64,000 nucleotides of DNA from Comamonas sp. B21-038 (GCF_022387135.1 NZ_CP092462.1:3286001-3350000); one strand, 5' to 3'; shown: positions 26,985-36,497, counted from the first letter of the stretch. The notes: generated by a model not told the origin, from the letters alone. Made by a program: numbers and translations.

Positions 26985-27093
26985 ATTTCCCCTCATGCAG
27001 CGCAAACCGCAGCACTTGCCAGTCGCAAGCGCTGCCCGAAGTTTGCTCTATTATCACTCGCATAAACCAAAAACCATCAAAAAAGGAAGCTCC

Positions 27094-28431
27094 ATGCGTT
27101 GGTCACGCTTGCGCAAATGGGCGATCAGTCTGCCAGCCGCCTTTTTGGCTGCTGCCGTGCTGATCGGCATCAACGAGGCTGGTTATTACCGGTCCCATGA
27201 CTCGCTGCAGAACCTCACGGTCACCTACCAGACCCGCACCACCTTGGACAAGCTGATGCAGCAGGTGGTGGATGCGGAAACCCATGCACGCGGTTACCTG
27301 CTCAGCGGTGAAGAGAGCAACCTCATGGCCTACCAGCAGGCCTGCACGAACGTCAACAATGCCGTCGATGAATTGCGCGCCATCTACAGCGTGTTCCCCG
27401 AAGACCTGCAGACCTCATCGATGCTGGGACGGGAAGTCGCCAAGCGCCTCAGCCAGATGGATACCAGCATCTCGCTGCGCCGTCAGGGGCTTGAAGAGGC
27501 CTGGCGCTTTCTGGTCAAAAGCCCGGAAGCCCAGGCCACGATGGACAGCATGCGCAAGCTCAGCAATGAGCTGGTGATCCACAGCAACGAGCGGCGCATG
27601 CACAACGAGGCCGAGATCCTGAAATCGCTGACCCTGGCGCGGCTGGGAATCGCGATGGTCAGTGTCGTGGGCCTGCTGGCGTTCTACCTGTACCTGCGCC
27701 AATCGAACCGCCTCACCGGTCTGATGCTGCGCGAGCAACGCATGCTCGAAGACGAGCGCGATCAGCTGGAGAAACAGGTGCGCCAGCGCACGGCCACATT
27801 GGGCGAACTGGCCACCCACCTGCAGCAGGTGCGTGAAGACGAGCGCGCCCATCTGGCCCGCGAACTGCACGACGAGCTGGGCGCGTTGCTGACCACGGCC
27901 AAGCTCGACGTGGCGCGGCTCAAGTCCAAGATCGACATGGCAGCGCCCGATGTGCAGGAACGTATCAAGCACCTGATCGAAACACTCAACAGCGGCATTG
28001 CCTTGAAGCGCCGCATCATCGAAAACCTGCGCCCGTCATCGCTGTCCAACCTGGGCTTGACCGCGTCGCTGGAGATTCTGGCCAAGGAGTTCTCCGAAAG
28101 CAGCAACGTCGCCGTCGAGCTGAGCCTCGAGCCGATCAATGTGCCCGAAGCGATGCAACTGAGCATCTACCGCCTGATCCAGGAATCGCTCACCAACATT
28201 GCCAAATACGCGCAGGCGCGCAACGTGCTCATCAGCCTGCAGAGCCACCCCAAGCATGTGTTCGTGCAAGTGCGCGATGACGGTGTGGGCTTCGACCCCA
28301 GCCAGGCCCATCCCAACTCGCACGGTCTGGCCGGCATGCGCCACCGCATCGAAGCCAGCGGCGGGCGGCTGCACATCGCCTCCGCGCCCCAGCAGGGAAC
28401 CACGATCTCAGCCAACCTGCCGCAGAACTGA
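27094..28431 (+). CDS. CHASE3-domain sensor histidine kinase
   Basis: 445 residues. Two membrane helices (about 8-25 and 186-206) enclose a periplasmic CHASE3 domain with the [14 protein letters not shown] motif. After the second helix comes a coiled coil, then a HisKA_3 dimerisation domain with phospho-acceptor His259 ([14 protein letters not shown]), and an HATPase domain ([35 protein letters not shown]). This is the NarX/DegS-like kinase class that pairs with NarL-type regulators. AAAGGAAG precedes ATG 27094. The sensed signal is unknown. Confidence 0.93.
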   Translation: MRWSRLRKWAISLPAAFLAAAVLIGINEAGYYRSHDSLQNLTVTYQTRTTLDKLMQQVVDAETHARGYLLSGEESNLMAYQQACTNVNNAVDELRAIYSVFPEDLQTSSMLGREVAKRLSQMDTSISLRRQGLEEAWRFLVKSPEAQATMDSMRKLSNELVIHSNERRMHNEAEILKSLTLARLGIAMVSVVGLLAFYLYLRQSNRLTGLMLREQRMLEDERDQLEKQVRQRTATLGELATHLQQVREDERAHLARELHDELGALLTTAKLDVARLKSKIDMAAPDVQERIKHLIETLNSGIALKRRIIENLRPSSLSNLGLTASLEILAKEFSESSNVAVELSLEPINVPEAMQLSIYRLIQESLTNIAKYAQARNVLISLQSHPKHVFVQVRDDGVGFDPSQAHPNSHGLAGMRHRIEASGGRLHIASAPQQGTTISANLPQN

Positions 28432-28693
28432 TGGGGTGGGCAGCCCTTTTGCCCCCTTCCCCGCGGCGCCAGAAGCCGCCTCCACTAAAACACAGTCCAC
28501 GCAAGGGCCGCCGACAGGCGGCCCTTGCTGCATGCGGCTGCGCAGCTGCTGCGTTGCCGCAGCGGGCACGCGACAGCGGGAACCGTCCTACACCTGTTCT
28601 TCGCACCTGCTGGCAAGACGGCCTGCGGGCAGCAGCCAGAATGCAGTCATTGCTCGCACCTTCTTGCACAGCAAACAACATGAGGAGAAAAAT

Positions 28694-28855
28694 ATGCTGC
28701 ATTACGCTGTTGTCTTTCTGGTCATCGCCCTGATCGCCGCTGTGTTCGGCTTCGGTGGTATCGCGGCCAGCGCGGTGGGCATTGCGAAGATTCTGTTTGT
28801 GATCTTTATCGTGTTGGCCGTGGCGTCGTTCCTGATGGGATTGTTGAAAAAGTAG
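28694..28855 (+). CDS. DUF1328 small membrane protein
   Basis: 53 residues, almost wholly hydrophobic with two predicted helices separated by [15 protein letters not shown] and a KK C-terminus, as in E. coli YtjA (DUF1328). Inner membrane; function unknown, associated with envelope or osmotic stress in some species. TGAGGAG lies 7 bases before ATG 28694. It opens a run of three small envelope genes. Confidence 0.88.
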   Translation: MLHYAVVFLVIALIAAVFGFGGIAASAVGIAKILFVIFIVLAVASFLMGLLKK

Positions 28856-28869
28856 CGCTTTGACAACCC

Positions 28870-28898
28870 TTGAACCTGTGCTCACCACCAGATACATT
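28870..28898 (+). promoter_or_regulatory. candidate sigma-70 promoter for the DUF883 gene
   Basis: TTGAAC (28870-28875), 17-base spacer, TACATT (28893-28898); 69 bases upstream of ATG 28967. Four of six consensus bases in each hexamer with ideal spacing. Confidence 0.4.
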
Positions 28899-28966
28899 TA
28901 ATCGGTACGCGCAGGTCAACGTACACTGCAACATCTTCATTGAACATCATAGAAAGAGGCTATTTC

Positions 28967-29353
28967 ATGGATACCGAAAAAATTGCCAAAGACGCTGTGG
29001 ACAAAGTAAAAGACACTGCCAATGACGTACTGGACGGCGCTGAAAAGGCTGTCGACAACACCCGTCGTGCGGTCAAGTCCGCTGCCAACAAGGCCGAGCG
29101 TGCTGTCGATGAATACGGTCATGAAAAGAGCCACTCGATCGACCATATTGCCTCTCGCGCTCAAGACTGGGCAGAGCGCGGCATTGGCCTGGCGGCTGAC
29201 TCGTCGCACCGTGCCCGTGAGCAGTTCTACCGTGCACAAGAGCGTGCCAACGAATATGTCTCGGACCAGCCGGGCAAGTCGATGGCCATCGCGATGGCAG
29301 CCGGCGCTGCACTGGCCACCCTGGTCATCATGGCGACCCGCCGTCGCGACTGA
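28967..29353 (+). CDS. DUF883 (ElaB/YqjD-like) inner-membrane-anchored protein
   Basis: 128 residues. Long charged amphipathic helices rich in Ala/Lys/Asp (VDKVKDTANDVLDGAEKAVD...) followed by a C-terminal hydrophobic helix (MAIAMAAGAALATLVIMATRRRD) with basic end, the layout of ElaB/YqjD proteins that bind ribosomes or the membrane under stationary-phase stress. AGAAAGAGG before ATG 28967. Codon choice is less GC-extreme than neighbours (many GCT/GCC), suggesting strong expression. Confidence 0.8.
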   Translation: MDTEKIAKDAVDKVKDTANDVLDGAEKAVDNTRRAVKSAANKAERAVDEYGHEKSHSIDHIASRAQDWAERGIGLAADSSHRAREQFYRAQERANEYVSDQPGKSMAIAMAAGAALATLVIMATRRRD

Positions 29354-29446
29354 TTTCAAGTATCTGTCGGCATATAACGGATAAGTGCGGTGCAAATGCC
29401 GATCGATTTTCAAGCACCCTAACAACACTTTGCGAGGAAACAAAAA

Positions 29447-29767
29447 ATGAAACTCTCCCGTACTATCGCTATCGCTGCTTTCGCTGGTGCAACCCTGGTG
29501 ATGGCCACTGGCTGCTCCGTGGCTCGCAAGCAGGAAACCGTGGGTGAATACATCGACGGCTCCGCTGTGACCACCGCTGTCAAGGCTAAGCTGGCCGAAG
29601 ACAAGGAAACCTCCGCCAGCTCGATCAATGTGAAGACCATGGACGGCGGCATCGTGCAACTGTCCGGTTTCGCCAAGTCCCAACTGGAAAAGGACCGCGC
29701 TGGCCAGATCGCTCGCGGCGTGAAGGGCGTGACCGAAGTGCGCAACAGCCTGATCGTCAAGCAGTAA
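29447..29767 (+). CDS. BON-domain lipoprotein
   Basis: 106 residues. Lipoprotein signal (FAGATLVMATGC, Cys near 23) and one BON domain (DGSAVTTAVKAKLAEDKE ... VQLSGFAKSQLEKDRAGQIARGVKGVTEVRNSLIVK), similar to half of OsmY/DolP. BON domains bind phospholipid at the envelope, and such proteins support outer-membrane integrity under stress. GCGAGGAAAC upstream of ATG 29447. Followed by a strong terminator. Confidence 0.92.
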   Translation: MKLSRTIAIAAFAGATLVMATGCSVARKQETVGEYIDGSAVTTAVKAKLAEDKETSASSINVKTMDGGIVQLSGFAKSQLEKDRAGQIARGVKGVTEVRNSLIVKQ

Positions 29768-29788
29768 GCTTCGCGACCCGACTGCAAA

Positions 29789-29820
29789 AACCAGCTGGCC
29801 CAGGCCCGCTGGTTTTTTTT
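29789..29820 (+). terminator. rho-independent terminator after the BON gene
   Basis: AACCAGC, 12-base interior with a GGCC/GGCC sub-stem, GCTGGTT, then eight T residues. Confidence 0.88.
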
Positions 29821-29891
29821 CGCCTGTGCACGAGCGATCGTCTGACTGGGTGGTCATGGTCAATCGCGCAGCGATGCGTTAAGCTTGACCG

Positions 29892-31016
29892 ATGCGCCTG
29901 TTCCATTGCGACCAATGCGGTCAACTGGTTTTTTTCGAGAGCGTGCACTGTGTCAACTGCGGCGCAGCGTTGGCCTATCTGCCTGACTGCGACGATGTGG
30001 GGGCCATGGCTGCACTCGACTCCGATACGCCCACGCCCGTGCCGGGCCCTTTGTGGCAACGAATCACCTCAAGAGCGGGCAGCAGCGGCCAGCGCTACCG
30101 CATGTGTGCCAACCGGGACCAGTACCAGGCCTGCAATTTTGCGATTCCGGCCGATGCGCCCCATAGCCTGTGCAGCTCCTGCCGGCAAACCCTGGTGCTG
30201 CCTGATCTCTCCGTCAGCGGCAACACCTTGCGCTGGCAAAAGCTAGAAAGCGCCAAACGCCGGCTCTACTACACGTTGGCGCGGCTTGGCCTGCATCCCG
30301 ATGAACCCAGCTGGACCCCCCATTACCAGTTCCTCGCCGATGTGCCGGACCAGCCTGTGGTCACCGGCCATGCGAACGGTCTGATCACCATCAACATTGC
30401 CGAGGCCGACGACGACGAACGCGTGCGCCGCCGTGTGGCGCTGCACGAACCCTACCGCACCTTGCTGGGGCACCTGCGCCATGAATCGGGCCATTTCTTC
30501 TGGGACAAGCTGGTGCGCGATGGCGGAGAGCTGGACAGCTTCCGCCAGCTGTTTGGCGACGAGCGCCAAAGCTATCCGCAGTCTTTGCAGCACTACTATG
30601 CGAACCCACCCAGCTATATGCAGTGGAGCGGCCAGCACGTCAGTGCCTATGCCAGCGCCCACCCTTGGGAAGACTGGGCAGAATCCTGGGCACATTATCT
30701 GCATATGGTCGATGTGCTGGAGACCGCAGCGAGCTACCAGACGCGGATGACGATGGCCGAGGGCAGCCCTTCGGTGTCGATGGGGGATCCGTTTGTCCAG
30801 CCAGCGCCCAGTTTTGAAGACATGGTGGCGCAGTGGGTGCCGGTCACCCTGCTGCTCAACAGCCTCAACCGCAGCCTGGGCCAGCAGGATGCATATCCGT
30901 TCGCGCTGTCCGCAGGCGCTCTGGAAAAACTGCGGTACGTGCATGAGATTGTGCGGCGCCCGCACCCGCTGCACAGTGCGCCGGTGCATGCACTGGCCCA
31001 GTCCTCCGAGAGCTGA
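29892..31016 (+). CDS. putative zinc-binding metallopeptidase with N-terminal zinc ribbon
   Basis: 374 residues. The N-terminus has two Cys pairs (CDQCGQL ... CVNCGAAL) and a further set (MCANRDQYQAC ... CSSCRQTL), giving zinc-ribbon modules over the first 110 residues. The central region has the metalloprotease motif HESGH (LLGHLRHESGHFFWDKL, about 200), with a downstream EDWAESWAHYLHMVD glutamate/histidine cluster as third-ligand candidate. This matches the putative zinc-binding metallopeptidase family (PF15887). No signal peptide: cytoplasmic. Substrates are unknown. Confidence 0.85.
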   Translation: MRLFHCDQCGQLVFFESVHCVNCGAALAYLPDCDDVGAMAALDSDTPTPVPGPLWQRITSRAGSSGQRYRMCANRDQYQACNFAIPADAPHSLCSSCRQTLVLPDLSVSGNTLRWQKLESAKRRLYYTLARLGLHPDEPSWTPHYQFLADVPDQPVVTGHANGLITINIAEADDDERVRRRVALHEPYRTLLGHLRHESGHFFWDKLVRDGGELDSFRQLFGDERQSYPQSLQHYYANPPSYMQWSGQHVSAYASAHPWEDWAESWAHYLHMVDVLETAASYQTRMTMAEGSPSVSMGDPFVQPAPSFEDMVAQWVPVTLLLNSLNRSLGQQDAYPFALSAGALEKLRYVHEIVRRPHPLHSAPVHALAQSSES

Positions 31017-31030
31017 CCAGCGCTGCCGGA

Positions 31031-31528
31031 TCAGGCCTCTTCTGCCCGGCGCTGCGTCACCTTGCGCTGCAGCTCCTGCGCGACATAAGGAGAGACGAAC
31101 TTGTCAACCTCGCCGCTGAGCATCGCGATTTCGCGCACAAAGGTGCTGCTGATGAACTGGTAGCGGGTGCTGGGGGTCAGGAAGACGGCTTCCACATCGG
31201 GCATTAGCGAGCGGTTCATGCCGGCCAACTGGAACTCGTAGTCGAAATCGGTGACCGCACGCAGGCCGCGCACAATCGCATTGCCGCCTTGGGCCACAAC
31301 AAAATCGCGCAGCAGGCCTGAATAGCTCTCGACCCGTACGCTGGGGTAGTGCTTAACCGCTTCGCGCGCCATGTCCATCCGCTCCTTGAGCGTGAACATG
31401 GTCTTCTTGTGGTGGCCCTCGGCCACGGCCACGATCACGTTGCCAAACAGCTGGTAGGCCCTGCGCACCACATCCTCGTGGCCCAGGGTCATCGGGTCGA
31501 ACGTGCCTGGGTAGATGGCCAATGTCAT
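31031..31528 (-). CDS. coaD: phosphopantetheine adenylyltransferase
   Basis: 165 residues. Nucleotidyl-transferase motif AIYPGTFDPMTLGHEDVV with the T/HxGH-type nucleotide site, GLRAVTDFDYEFQLAGMN for substrate binding and STFVREIAMLSGEVDKFV near the C-terminus. It transfers AMP from ATP to 4'-phosphopantetheine in CoA synthesis. ATG 31528 (MTLAIY) preferred; AGGAGACAT precedes it. The rsmD gene lies upstream, a common bacterial pairing (rsmD-coaD). Confidence 0.96.
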   Translation of the reverse strand: MTLAIYPGTFDPMTLGHEDVVRRAYQLFGNVIVAVAEGHHKKTMFTLKERMDMAREAVKHYPSVRVESYSGLLRDFVVAQGGNAIVRGLRAVTDFDYEFQLAGMNRSLMPDVEAVFLTPSTRYQFISSTFVREIAMLSGEVDKFVSPYVAQELQRKVTQRRAEEA

Positions 31529-31633
31529 GTATGTCTCCTGCAAAGCATCATCGTCGTGCCAGCAGCCCTGGCACATTGCAGTGCAGCATAAACCATTCCG
31601 CCACGGCCCTGCTACCGCGCAGGCATTCCCGCT

Positions 31634-32338
31634 CTAGCCCTGCTGCGCCTCGGCTTTCTTCAACAGGTGCGCATGCACGGCGCCTGCCTTCAGGTAGCGA
31701 TGGCACACCAGCCCGAGCGCGGCCAAGGCCTCCTCGCTCCAGGCCTCTGGCGCCTCCAGGTAGATGTAGCCCTGGGCGGTCACCGCTGCATGCGCCGCCT
31801 TGAGCGCCGGCACAAACAGCTGGCCGGAGAACGGGGGGTCGATAAAGACCAGATCCCAGTGCGCCTGGTAGGCCTGCAGCGCTGCCAGTGCGTCGCCCCG
31901 GCTCACCTCCACCTGTGTGGCACCCAGCTTTTGCGCCAGCTGCTTGATCTGCGCGGCCAGTTGCACGTCGGACTCGACCATGCGCACCTGGCTGGCGTTA
32001 CGCGATGCGGCTTCCAGCCCGAGCGCGCCGGTGCCGGCAAAGGCATCCAGGCAGCGCCAGCCGGCCAGGTCCTGGCCCAGCCAGTTGAACAGCGTTTCGC
32101 GCACACGGTCCGGCGTTGGCCGCAGATCGGGGCGGGTCAGCACCGCCAGCTTGGTGCGGCGCCATTGGCCGCCGATGATACGGATCTCTCCGGCCGCAGA
32201 TGCTGCGACGCGGGAAGCATTGCCGGCGTTGCCGCGCTTGCGGGCGGGCGCCGCGTCGGCAGCGGTCTCTGCAGCAGCGGCTGCTTTTTGCACCAGCGCG
32301 CGCAGCGCACTCTCGCTTTTGATGGCACTGCGTCCCAT
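31634..32338 (-). CDS. rsmD: 16S rRNA (guanine(966)-N2)-methyltransferase
   Basis: 234 residues with a 45-residue low-complexity N-terminal extension, then the RsmD core: IRIIGGQWRRTKLAVL, RPTPDRVRETLFNWLG, SAM-binding LDAFAGTGALGLEAASR and the catalytic DPPF motif. It methylates G966 of 16S rRNA in assembled 30S subunits. Its ATG overlaps the stop of the upstream M16 gene by one base (TAATG), indicating translational coupling. Confidence 0.95.
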   Translation of the reverse strand: MGRSAIKSESALRALVQKAAAAAETAADAAPARKRGNAGNASRVAASAAGEIRIIGGQWRRTKLAVLTRPDLRPTPDRVRETLFNWLGQDLAGWRCLDAFAGTGALGLEAASRNASQVRMVESDVQLAAQIKQLAQKLGATQVEVSRGDALAALQAYQAHWDLVFIDPPFSGQLFVPALKAAHAAVTAQGYIYLEAPEAWSEEALAALGLVCHRYLKAGAVHAHLLKKAEAQQG

Positions 32339-33681
32339 TATGGTTTTGCTCCCAACACCACGGTCACTTGCTTGTCGGGCTGCACCATGCGCGCCATGGC
32401 CTTGCGCACATCGTCCGCACTGAGCGCCTCGACGCGGTCGGTCCAGTGGTCCAGGTAGTCAAGCGGCAGGCCATTCCAGGCGATATTGGTCACATTGCCC
32501 AGCAGCTTGGCATTGCTGTCCACGCGCAGCGCAAAGCCGCCAATCAGGTTGTCCTTGGCATCGCGCAGCTCCTGCTCGGTGGGGCCCTTGGCGATGAACT
32601 GGCTCAGCACCTCACGTGTGACCTTGAGCGCCTCGGCGGCCTGGTCTGGCCGCGTCTGCAGACCGATCTGGAAGGCACCGGCATCCAGCCCCGGGTTGAA
32701 CGTCGAATACACGCCATACACGAGGCCTCGCTTCTCGCGCACCTCCTCCATCAGGCGCGAGGCAAACCCGCCGCCGCCCAGAATATGGTTGCCCACCATG
32801 ACCGCCAGAAAATCCGGATCGGCGCGGCGGATGCCGGGCTGGCCCAACAGCACCTGGGCCTGGGCGGAGTCAAACGCGATTTTCACGTCATCGGCCTTGG
32901 CCAGCGGCTGCACTGCGGGCACCTCGGGCGGTGCAGTGCACTGCGCCTTGGGCGTGGCCGGCATCTGGGCCAGCAGGCGCTTGACCAGCGCATCGGCCTG
33001 GGCCTTGTCCAACGCCCCCACCAGGGTCACCTTGGCGCGGCAGGCATCGACCGAGCGCGCCAGGTACTGCTGCATCACCGCCGGGCTGATCTGGGCCAGC
33101 GTGTCTTCGGTGGCGCGCAGCCCATAAGGATGGCTGCCAAACACGGCCTTGTTGAAGGCACGGCCGGCGACGACGGCGGGGCGGGTATTGCCCTCCTTGA
33201 TCGCCGCATTCCAGCGCTCGCGCTCGCGTTGCCAGACAGCATCGTCATAGCTGGGCTGGGCCATCTGGCGCGCCGCCAGGTCGGCAGCACGGTTCAGCAG
33301 GCTGCTGTCGGTCAGCGACCGCAGCGAAAAGGTCAGCGCATCGCTGCTGGCACCCGCGCCAAAGCTGGCACCCAGATCGGCCCAGGCCTCGCCGACAGCG
33401 TTTTCGTCCAGCGCAGGCGCACTGCCCTGGGCTTTGACACCCTTGGACGCCATCATGGCCGCAGCGCTGGCCAGGCCGGCCTGGTTGGCCGGATCGCGCC
33501 GGCTGCCGGCATCAAAGTTCAGCTGCACATCCACCATCGGAATGGTGGGGCTGTTGACCAGCCAGACCTGGGCGCCGCTGTCCTGCGTCCAGTGTTCGAT
33601 GGGCAGCAAGGCCCAGGCCGAATGGGAGGCCAGCAAGGCTGCCGCGCCGCCGACCAGTGTTTTGCAAAAAGAGGTTCGCAT
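32338..33681 (-). CDS. M16 family peptidase-like protein lacking the zinc motif
   Basis: 447 residues with a signal peptide (VGGAAALLASHSAWA). It has the M16 fold (DVQLNFDAGSRRDPANQAGLASAAAMMASKG; GGGGFASRLMEEVREKRGLVYGVYS), but the HxxEH position reads SAAAMMA, so the zinc site is absent. The C-terminal Arg/Tyr region (REKRGLVYGVYSTF) that clamps substrate is kept. Such proteins are the non-catalytic beta partners of M16B heterodimers, like the mitochondrial processing peptidase pair. Its catalytic partner is encoded 103 bases upstream. Confidence 0.92.
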   Translation of the reverse strand: MRTSFCKTLVGGAAALLASHSAWALLPIEHWTQDSGAQVWLVNSPTIPMVDVQLNFDAGSRRDPANQAGLASAAAMMASKGVKAQGSAPALDENAVGEAWADLGASFGAGASSDALTFSLRSLTDSSLLNRAADLAARQMAQPSYDDAVWQRERERWNAAIKEGNTRPAVVAGRAFNKAVFGSHPYGLRATEDTLAQISPAVMQQYLARSVDACRAKVTLVGALDKAQADALVKRLLAQMPATPKAQCTAPPEVPAVQPLAKADDVKIAFDSAQAQVLLGQPGIRRADPDFLAVMVGNHILGGGGFASRLMEEVREKRGLVYGVYSTFNPGLDAGAFQIGLQTRPDQAAEALKVTREVLSQFIAKGPTEQELRDAKDNLIGGFALRVDSNAKLLGNVTNIAWNGLPLDYLDHWTDRVEALSADDVRKAMARMVQPDKQVTVVLGAKP

Positions 33682-33783
33682 GGGTATCTCTGCTAGCCAG
33701 GGCCGCCTGCCATGGGCAGCAGGCCCTGAGAAAAACAATCGGTGGCGGGCGCCTCAAGCACGGCACCCGCCACCGGGTTCCGG

Positions 33784-35229
33784 TCAGTGCACCGCACCAT
33801 CCTTGGTCGCCGCGCCGCTGCGCTTCTGGGCGGCCCGGTCCGCATCGGTCAGCGGCTGGGGCACCAGGGTCGCGACCGTCATCTGGTCATCGCCAAAATA
33901 GCGCGCTGCCACCGATTGCACCTGCGCAGCCGTCACCGTTTTCATCAGCGCCAGCAGCTTGTCATTGGCATCCAGCGGCAGGCCCAGCACCCAGTTGGAG
34001 CCCAGGTCATTGGCCTGGCCAAAGACCGAGTCGCGTTCATAGACGGTCGAGGCCTGCCACTGCGTGCGCACCCGCTCCAGTTCGGCCTCGCCCACCCCTT
34101 CGCTGGCAACCCGGGCCACTTCGGCACGCAAGGCCGTCTCTACCTCTTTGGCGGTCTTGCCCTGCGATGGCACACCGCCCAGCAAGAAGGTGGAAGGCCC
34201 CCGGTTGACCACGCTGGCACCGCTGAAGGTGGCATCGGCCACACGGTTGGCGCCCTGGGTCAGTTGGCGGTCCAGGCGCGCGCCGTCATAGCCGCTGAGA
34301 ACGGACCCGAGCATCAACAGCGCCATCGCATCCTTGTCGCTGTCCTTGGGCTCGACCAGGTTGCGCAGGTCAGGCACCTTGAAGCTCATCACCACATAGG
34401 CCTGCTCGGCAGGCGCCTTGTAGTCGAGACGGCGCTCGCCCTTTTGCAGCGGCTCGGGCCGGGGCTTGCGCTCGGGTAGCGCACGGCTGGGAATGCTGCC
34501 ATAGTATTTTTCGGCCAGCGCACGCACCTTGTCCACATCGACATCGCCGGCGACGACGACGACGGCGTTCTCCGGCACATACCAGGCCTTATGGAAAGCA
34601 CGGGCATCATCGGGGTGCATGGAATCGAGGTCGCCCATCCAGCCAATCACCGGGCGGTGGTAGGGCGAGGCCTGCCAGGTCGCGGCATTGAGCTGCTCCA
34701 TCAGGCTGGCACGCGGGTTGTCATCGGTGCGCATGCGGCGCTCTTCCTTGATGACCTCGATCTCTTTCTTGAACTCGCTGTCAGGCCACTGGTTGTTGGC
34801 AAAGCGGTCCGACTCCAGGCGCATCACGTCTTCGAGCTTGCCGGACGGGATCTGCTGGTAGTAGCCGGTGTAGTCGCGGTTGGTGAAGGCATTGTCCTGC
34901 CCGCCCAGCGCCGCGACCTTGCGCGAAAAGTCGCCGGGCGCCACCGTGGCCGTGCCCTTGAACATCATGTGTTCCAGCGCATGGGCCAGGCCCGAGCGGC
35001 CATCGACCTCGTCCATCGAGCCCACACGCACCCAGACCATGTGCACGGCCGTCGGCGCGCGCTTGTCTGGCTGCACGATCAGGCCCATGCCGTTGGACAG
35101 GGTGAACTGCTGGGCACCGGCAGAATTGGAGGCAATGGCAGCGCTGGAGACCGGCGGCGCGGCCAGCGCTGAAGAAGCCCCAGCGCCCAGGGAGGCCATC
35201 AAGGCCAGCAAAATGGTGGAACGTTTCAT
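33784..35229 (-). CDS. M16 family zinc metallopeptidase (catalytic)
   Basis: 481 residues with signal peptide (ILLALMASLGAGASSALA). The inverted zinc motif HxxEH is present (GLAHALEHMMFKGT) and the distal glutamate is in IKEERRMRTDDN, 70-80 residues later. The C-terminal half carries the Arg/Tyr clamp equivalent. It degrades peptides in the periplasm, probably together with the downstream inactive M16 subunit. Divergent from ftsY with 28 bases between starts. Confidence 0.95.
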   Translation of the reverse strand: MKRSTILLALMASLGAGASSALAAPPVSSAAIASNSAGAQQFTLSNGMGLIVQPDKRAPTAVHMVWVRVGSMDEVDGRSGLAHALEHMMFKGTATVAPGDFSRKVAALGGQDNAFTNRDYTGYYQQIPSGKLEDVMRLESDRFANNQWPDSEFKKEIEVIKEERRMRTDDNPRASLMEQLNAATWQASPYHRPVIGWMGDLDSMHPDDARAFHKAWYVPENAVVVVAGDVDVDKVRALAEKYYGSIPSRALPERKPRPEPLQKGERRLDYKAPAEQAYVVMSFKVPDLRNLVEPKDSDKDAMALLMLGSVLSGYDGARLDRQLTQGANRVADATFSGASVVNRGPSTFLLGGVPSQGKTAKEVETALRAEVARVASEGVGEAELERVRTQWQASTVYERDSVFGQANDLGSNWVLGLPLDANDKLLALMKTVTAAQVQSVAARYFGDDQMTVATLVPQPLTDADRAAQKRSGAATKDGAVH

Positions 35230-35257
35230 AAAATAGGCTGATTCTACGTAGCGCACA

Positions 35258-36472
35258 ATGTTCAGTTTTTTCAAGAAAAAATCTCCCGCTGCCGACGCAG
35301 CCCCCAGCCCTTCCGCCGCCGAGCCAGTGCCTGCGCCCGCTCCGCTGGCCGGCACCCCGGCGCCCGCACCCCAGGTGCCCAGTGCGCCGGTGGCCCCTGT
35401 CCCCCCTGTGGCGGCGGAGCCCGCCAAGACGGGCTGGCTGCGTGGCCTGGGCATGGGCGGCAAGGCCGCAGCCCCGGCACCCACGGCTGCAGAAACGGCA
35501 ACAAAAACCCCATCTGCACAAGCCCCGCACGCGCCGATAGCTCCTATCACTATAGCACCCGAGGTTCCCAGCAGCCGCGACAGCTGGATGGGCCGCCTGA
35601 AGAACGGGCTGCGCAAAACCGGCTCCAGCATTGCGACGGTTTTCACCGGCACCAAGATCGACGAACAGCTGTATGAAGAGCTGGAAGAGGCCCTGCTGAT
35701 GGCCGATACCGGTGTCAAGGCGACCCAGCACCTGCTGGACGACCTCAGGCAGCGCGTCAAGGACAGCAAGACCACCGACCCGGCCGCCGTCAAGGAACTG
35801 CTGGCCAGCGCGCTGGCCGACCTGCTGGCACCGCTGGAAAAGCCGCTGGTCATCGGTGAGCACAGCCCCACGGTCATCATGGTGGCCGGTGTCAATGGCG
35901 CCGGCAAGACCACCTCGATCGGCAAACTGACCAAGCACCTGGCCGATGCGGGCCAGAGCGTGCTGCTGGCGGCGGCCGACACCTTCCGCGCTGCGGCGCG
36001 CGAGCAGCTCGGTGTCTGGGCCACCCGCAACACGGTCGAGATCATCAGCCAGGAAGGGGGCGACCCCGCTGCTGTCAGCTTTGATGCGGTGACCGCCGGC
36101 AAGGCCCGGGGCAAGGATGTCGTGCTGGTGGATACCGCCGGCCGCCTGCCCACCCAGTTGCACCTGATGGAAGAGCTCAAGAAGATCAAGCGCGTCGTCA
36201 CCAAGGCCGATGGCAGCGCGCCGCACGAAGTGCTGCTGGTCATCGATGGCAACACCGGCCAGAACGCGCTCAACCAGGTGCGGGCCTTTGACGATGCCCT
36301 GCAGCTGACGGGCCTCATCGTCACCAAGCTCGATGGCACCGCCAAGGGCGGCGTGCTGGCGGCCATTGCGCAGGAGCGCCCCATCCCCGTGTACTTCATC
36401 GGCGTCGGCGAAAAGGTCGAAGACCTGGAGACCTTCAGCGCCAAGGAATTTGCGCAGGCCCTGCTGGCCTGA
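35258..36472 (+). CDS. ftsY: signal recognition particle receptor FtsY
   Basis: 404 residues. N-terminal Ala/Pro-rich acidic A-domain (about 1-105), then the N domain and the GTPase G domain: GVNGAGKTTSIGKL, DTFRAAAREQL, VDTAGRLPTQ, TKLDGTAKGG. It docks SRP-ribosome complexes at the membrane and activates GTP hydrolysis with Ffh. The pairing with the M16 genes and rsmD is conserved in many proteobacteria. Ends in a strong terminator at 36498. Confidence 0.97.
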   Translation: MFSFFKKKSPAADAAPSPSAAEPVPAPAPLAGTPAPAPQVPSAPVAPVPPVAAEPAKTGWLRGLGMGGKAAAPAPTAAETATKTPSAQAPHAPIAPITIAPEVPSSRDSWMGRLKNGLRKTGSSIATVFTGTKIDEQLYEELEEALLMADTGVKATQHLLDDLRQRVKDSKTTDPAAVKELLASALADLLAPLEKPLVIGEHSPTVIMVAGVNGAGKTTSIGKLTKHLADAGQSVLLAAADTFRAAAREQLGVWATRNTVEIISQEGGDPAAVSFDAVTAGKARGKDVVLVDTAGRLPTQLHLMEELKKIKRVVTKADGSAPHEVLLVIDGNTGQNALNQVRAFDDALQLTGLIVTKLDGTAKGGVLAAIAQERPIPVYFIGVGEKVEDLETFSAKEFAQALLA

Positions 36473-36497
36473 TCGCCACACCGGCCCTCCCCCGTGC

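Noticed and set aside
33784-36444. 886-codon minus-strand frame suggesting one giant M16 protein
   Set aside because: The part upstream of ATG 35229 lies opposite ftsY; the true M16 gene begins with a signal peptide at 35229.
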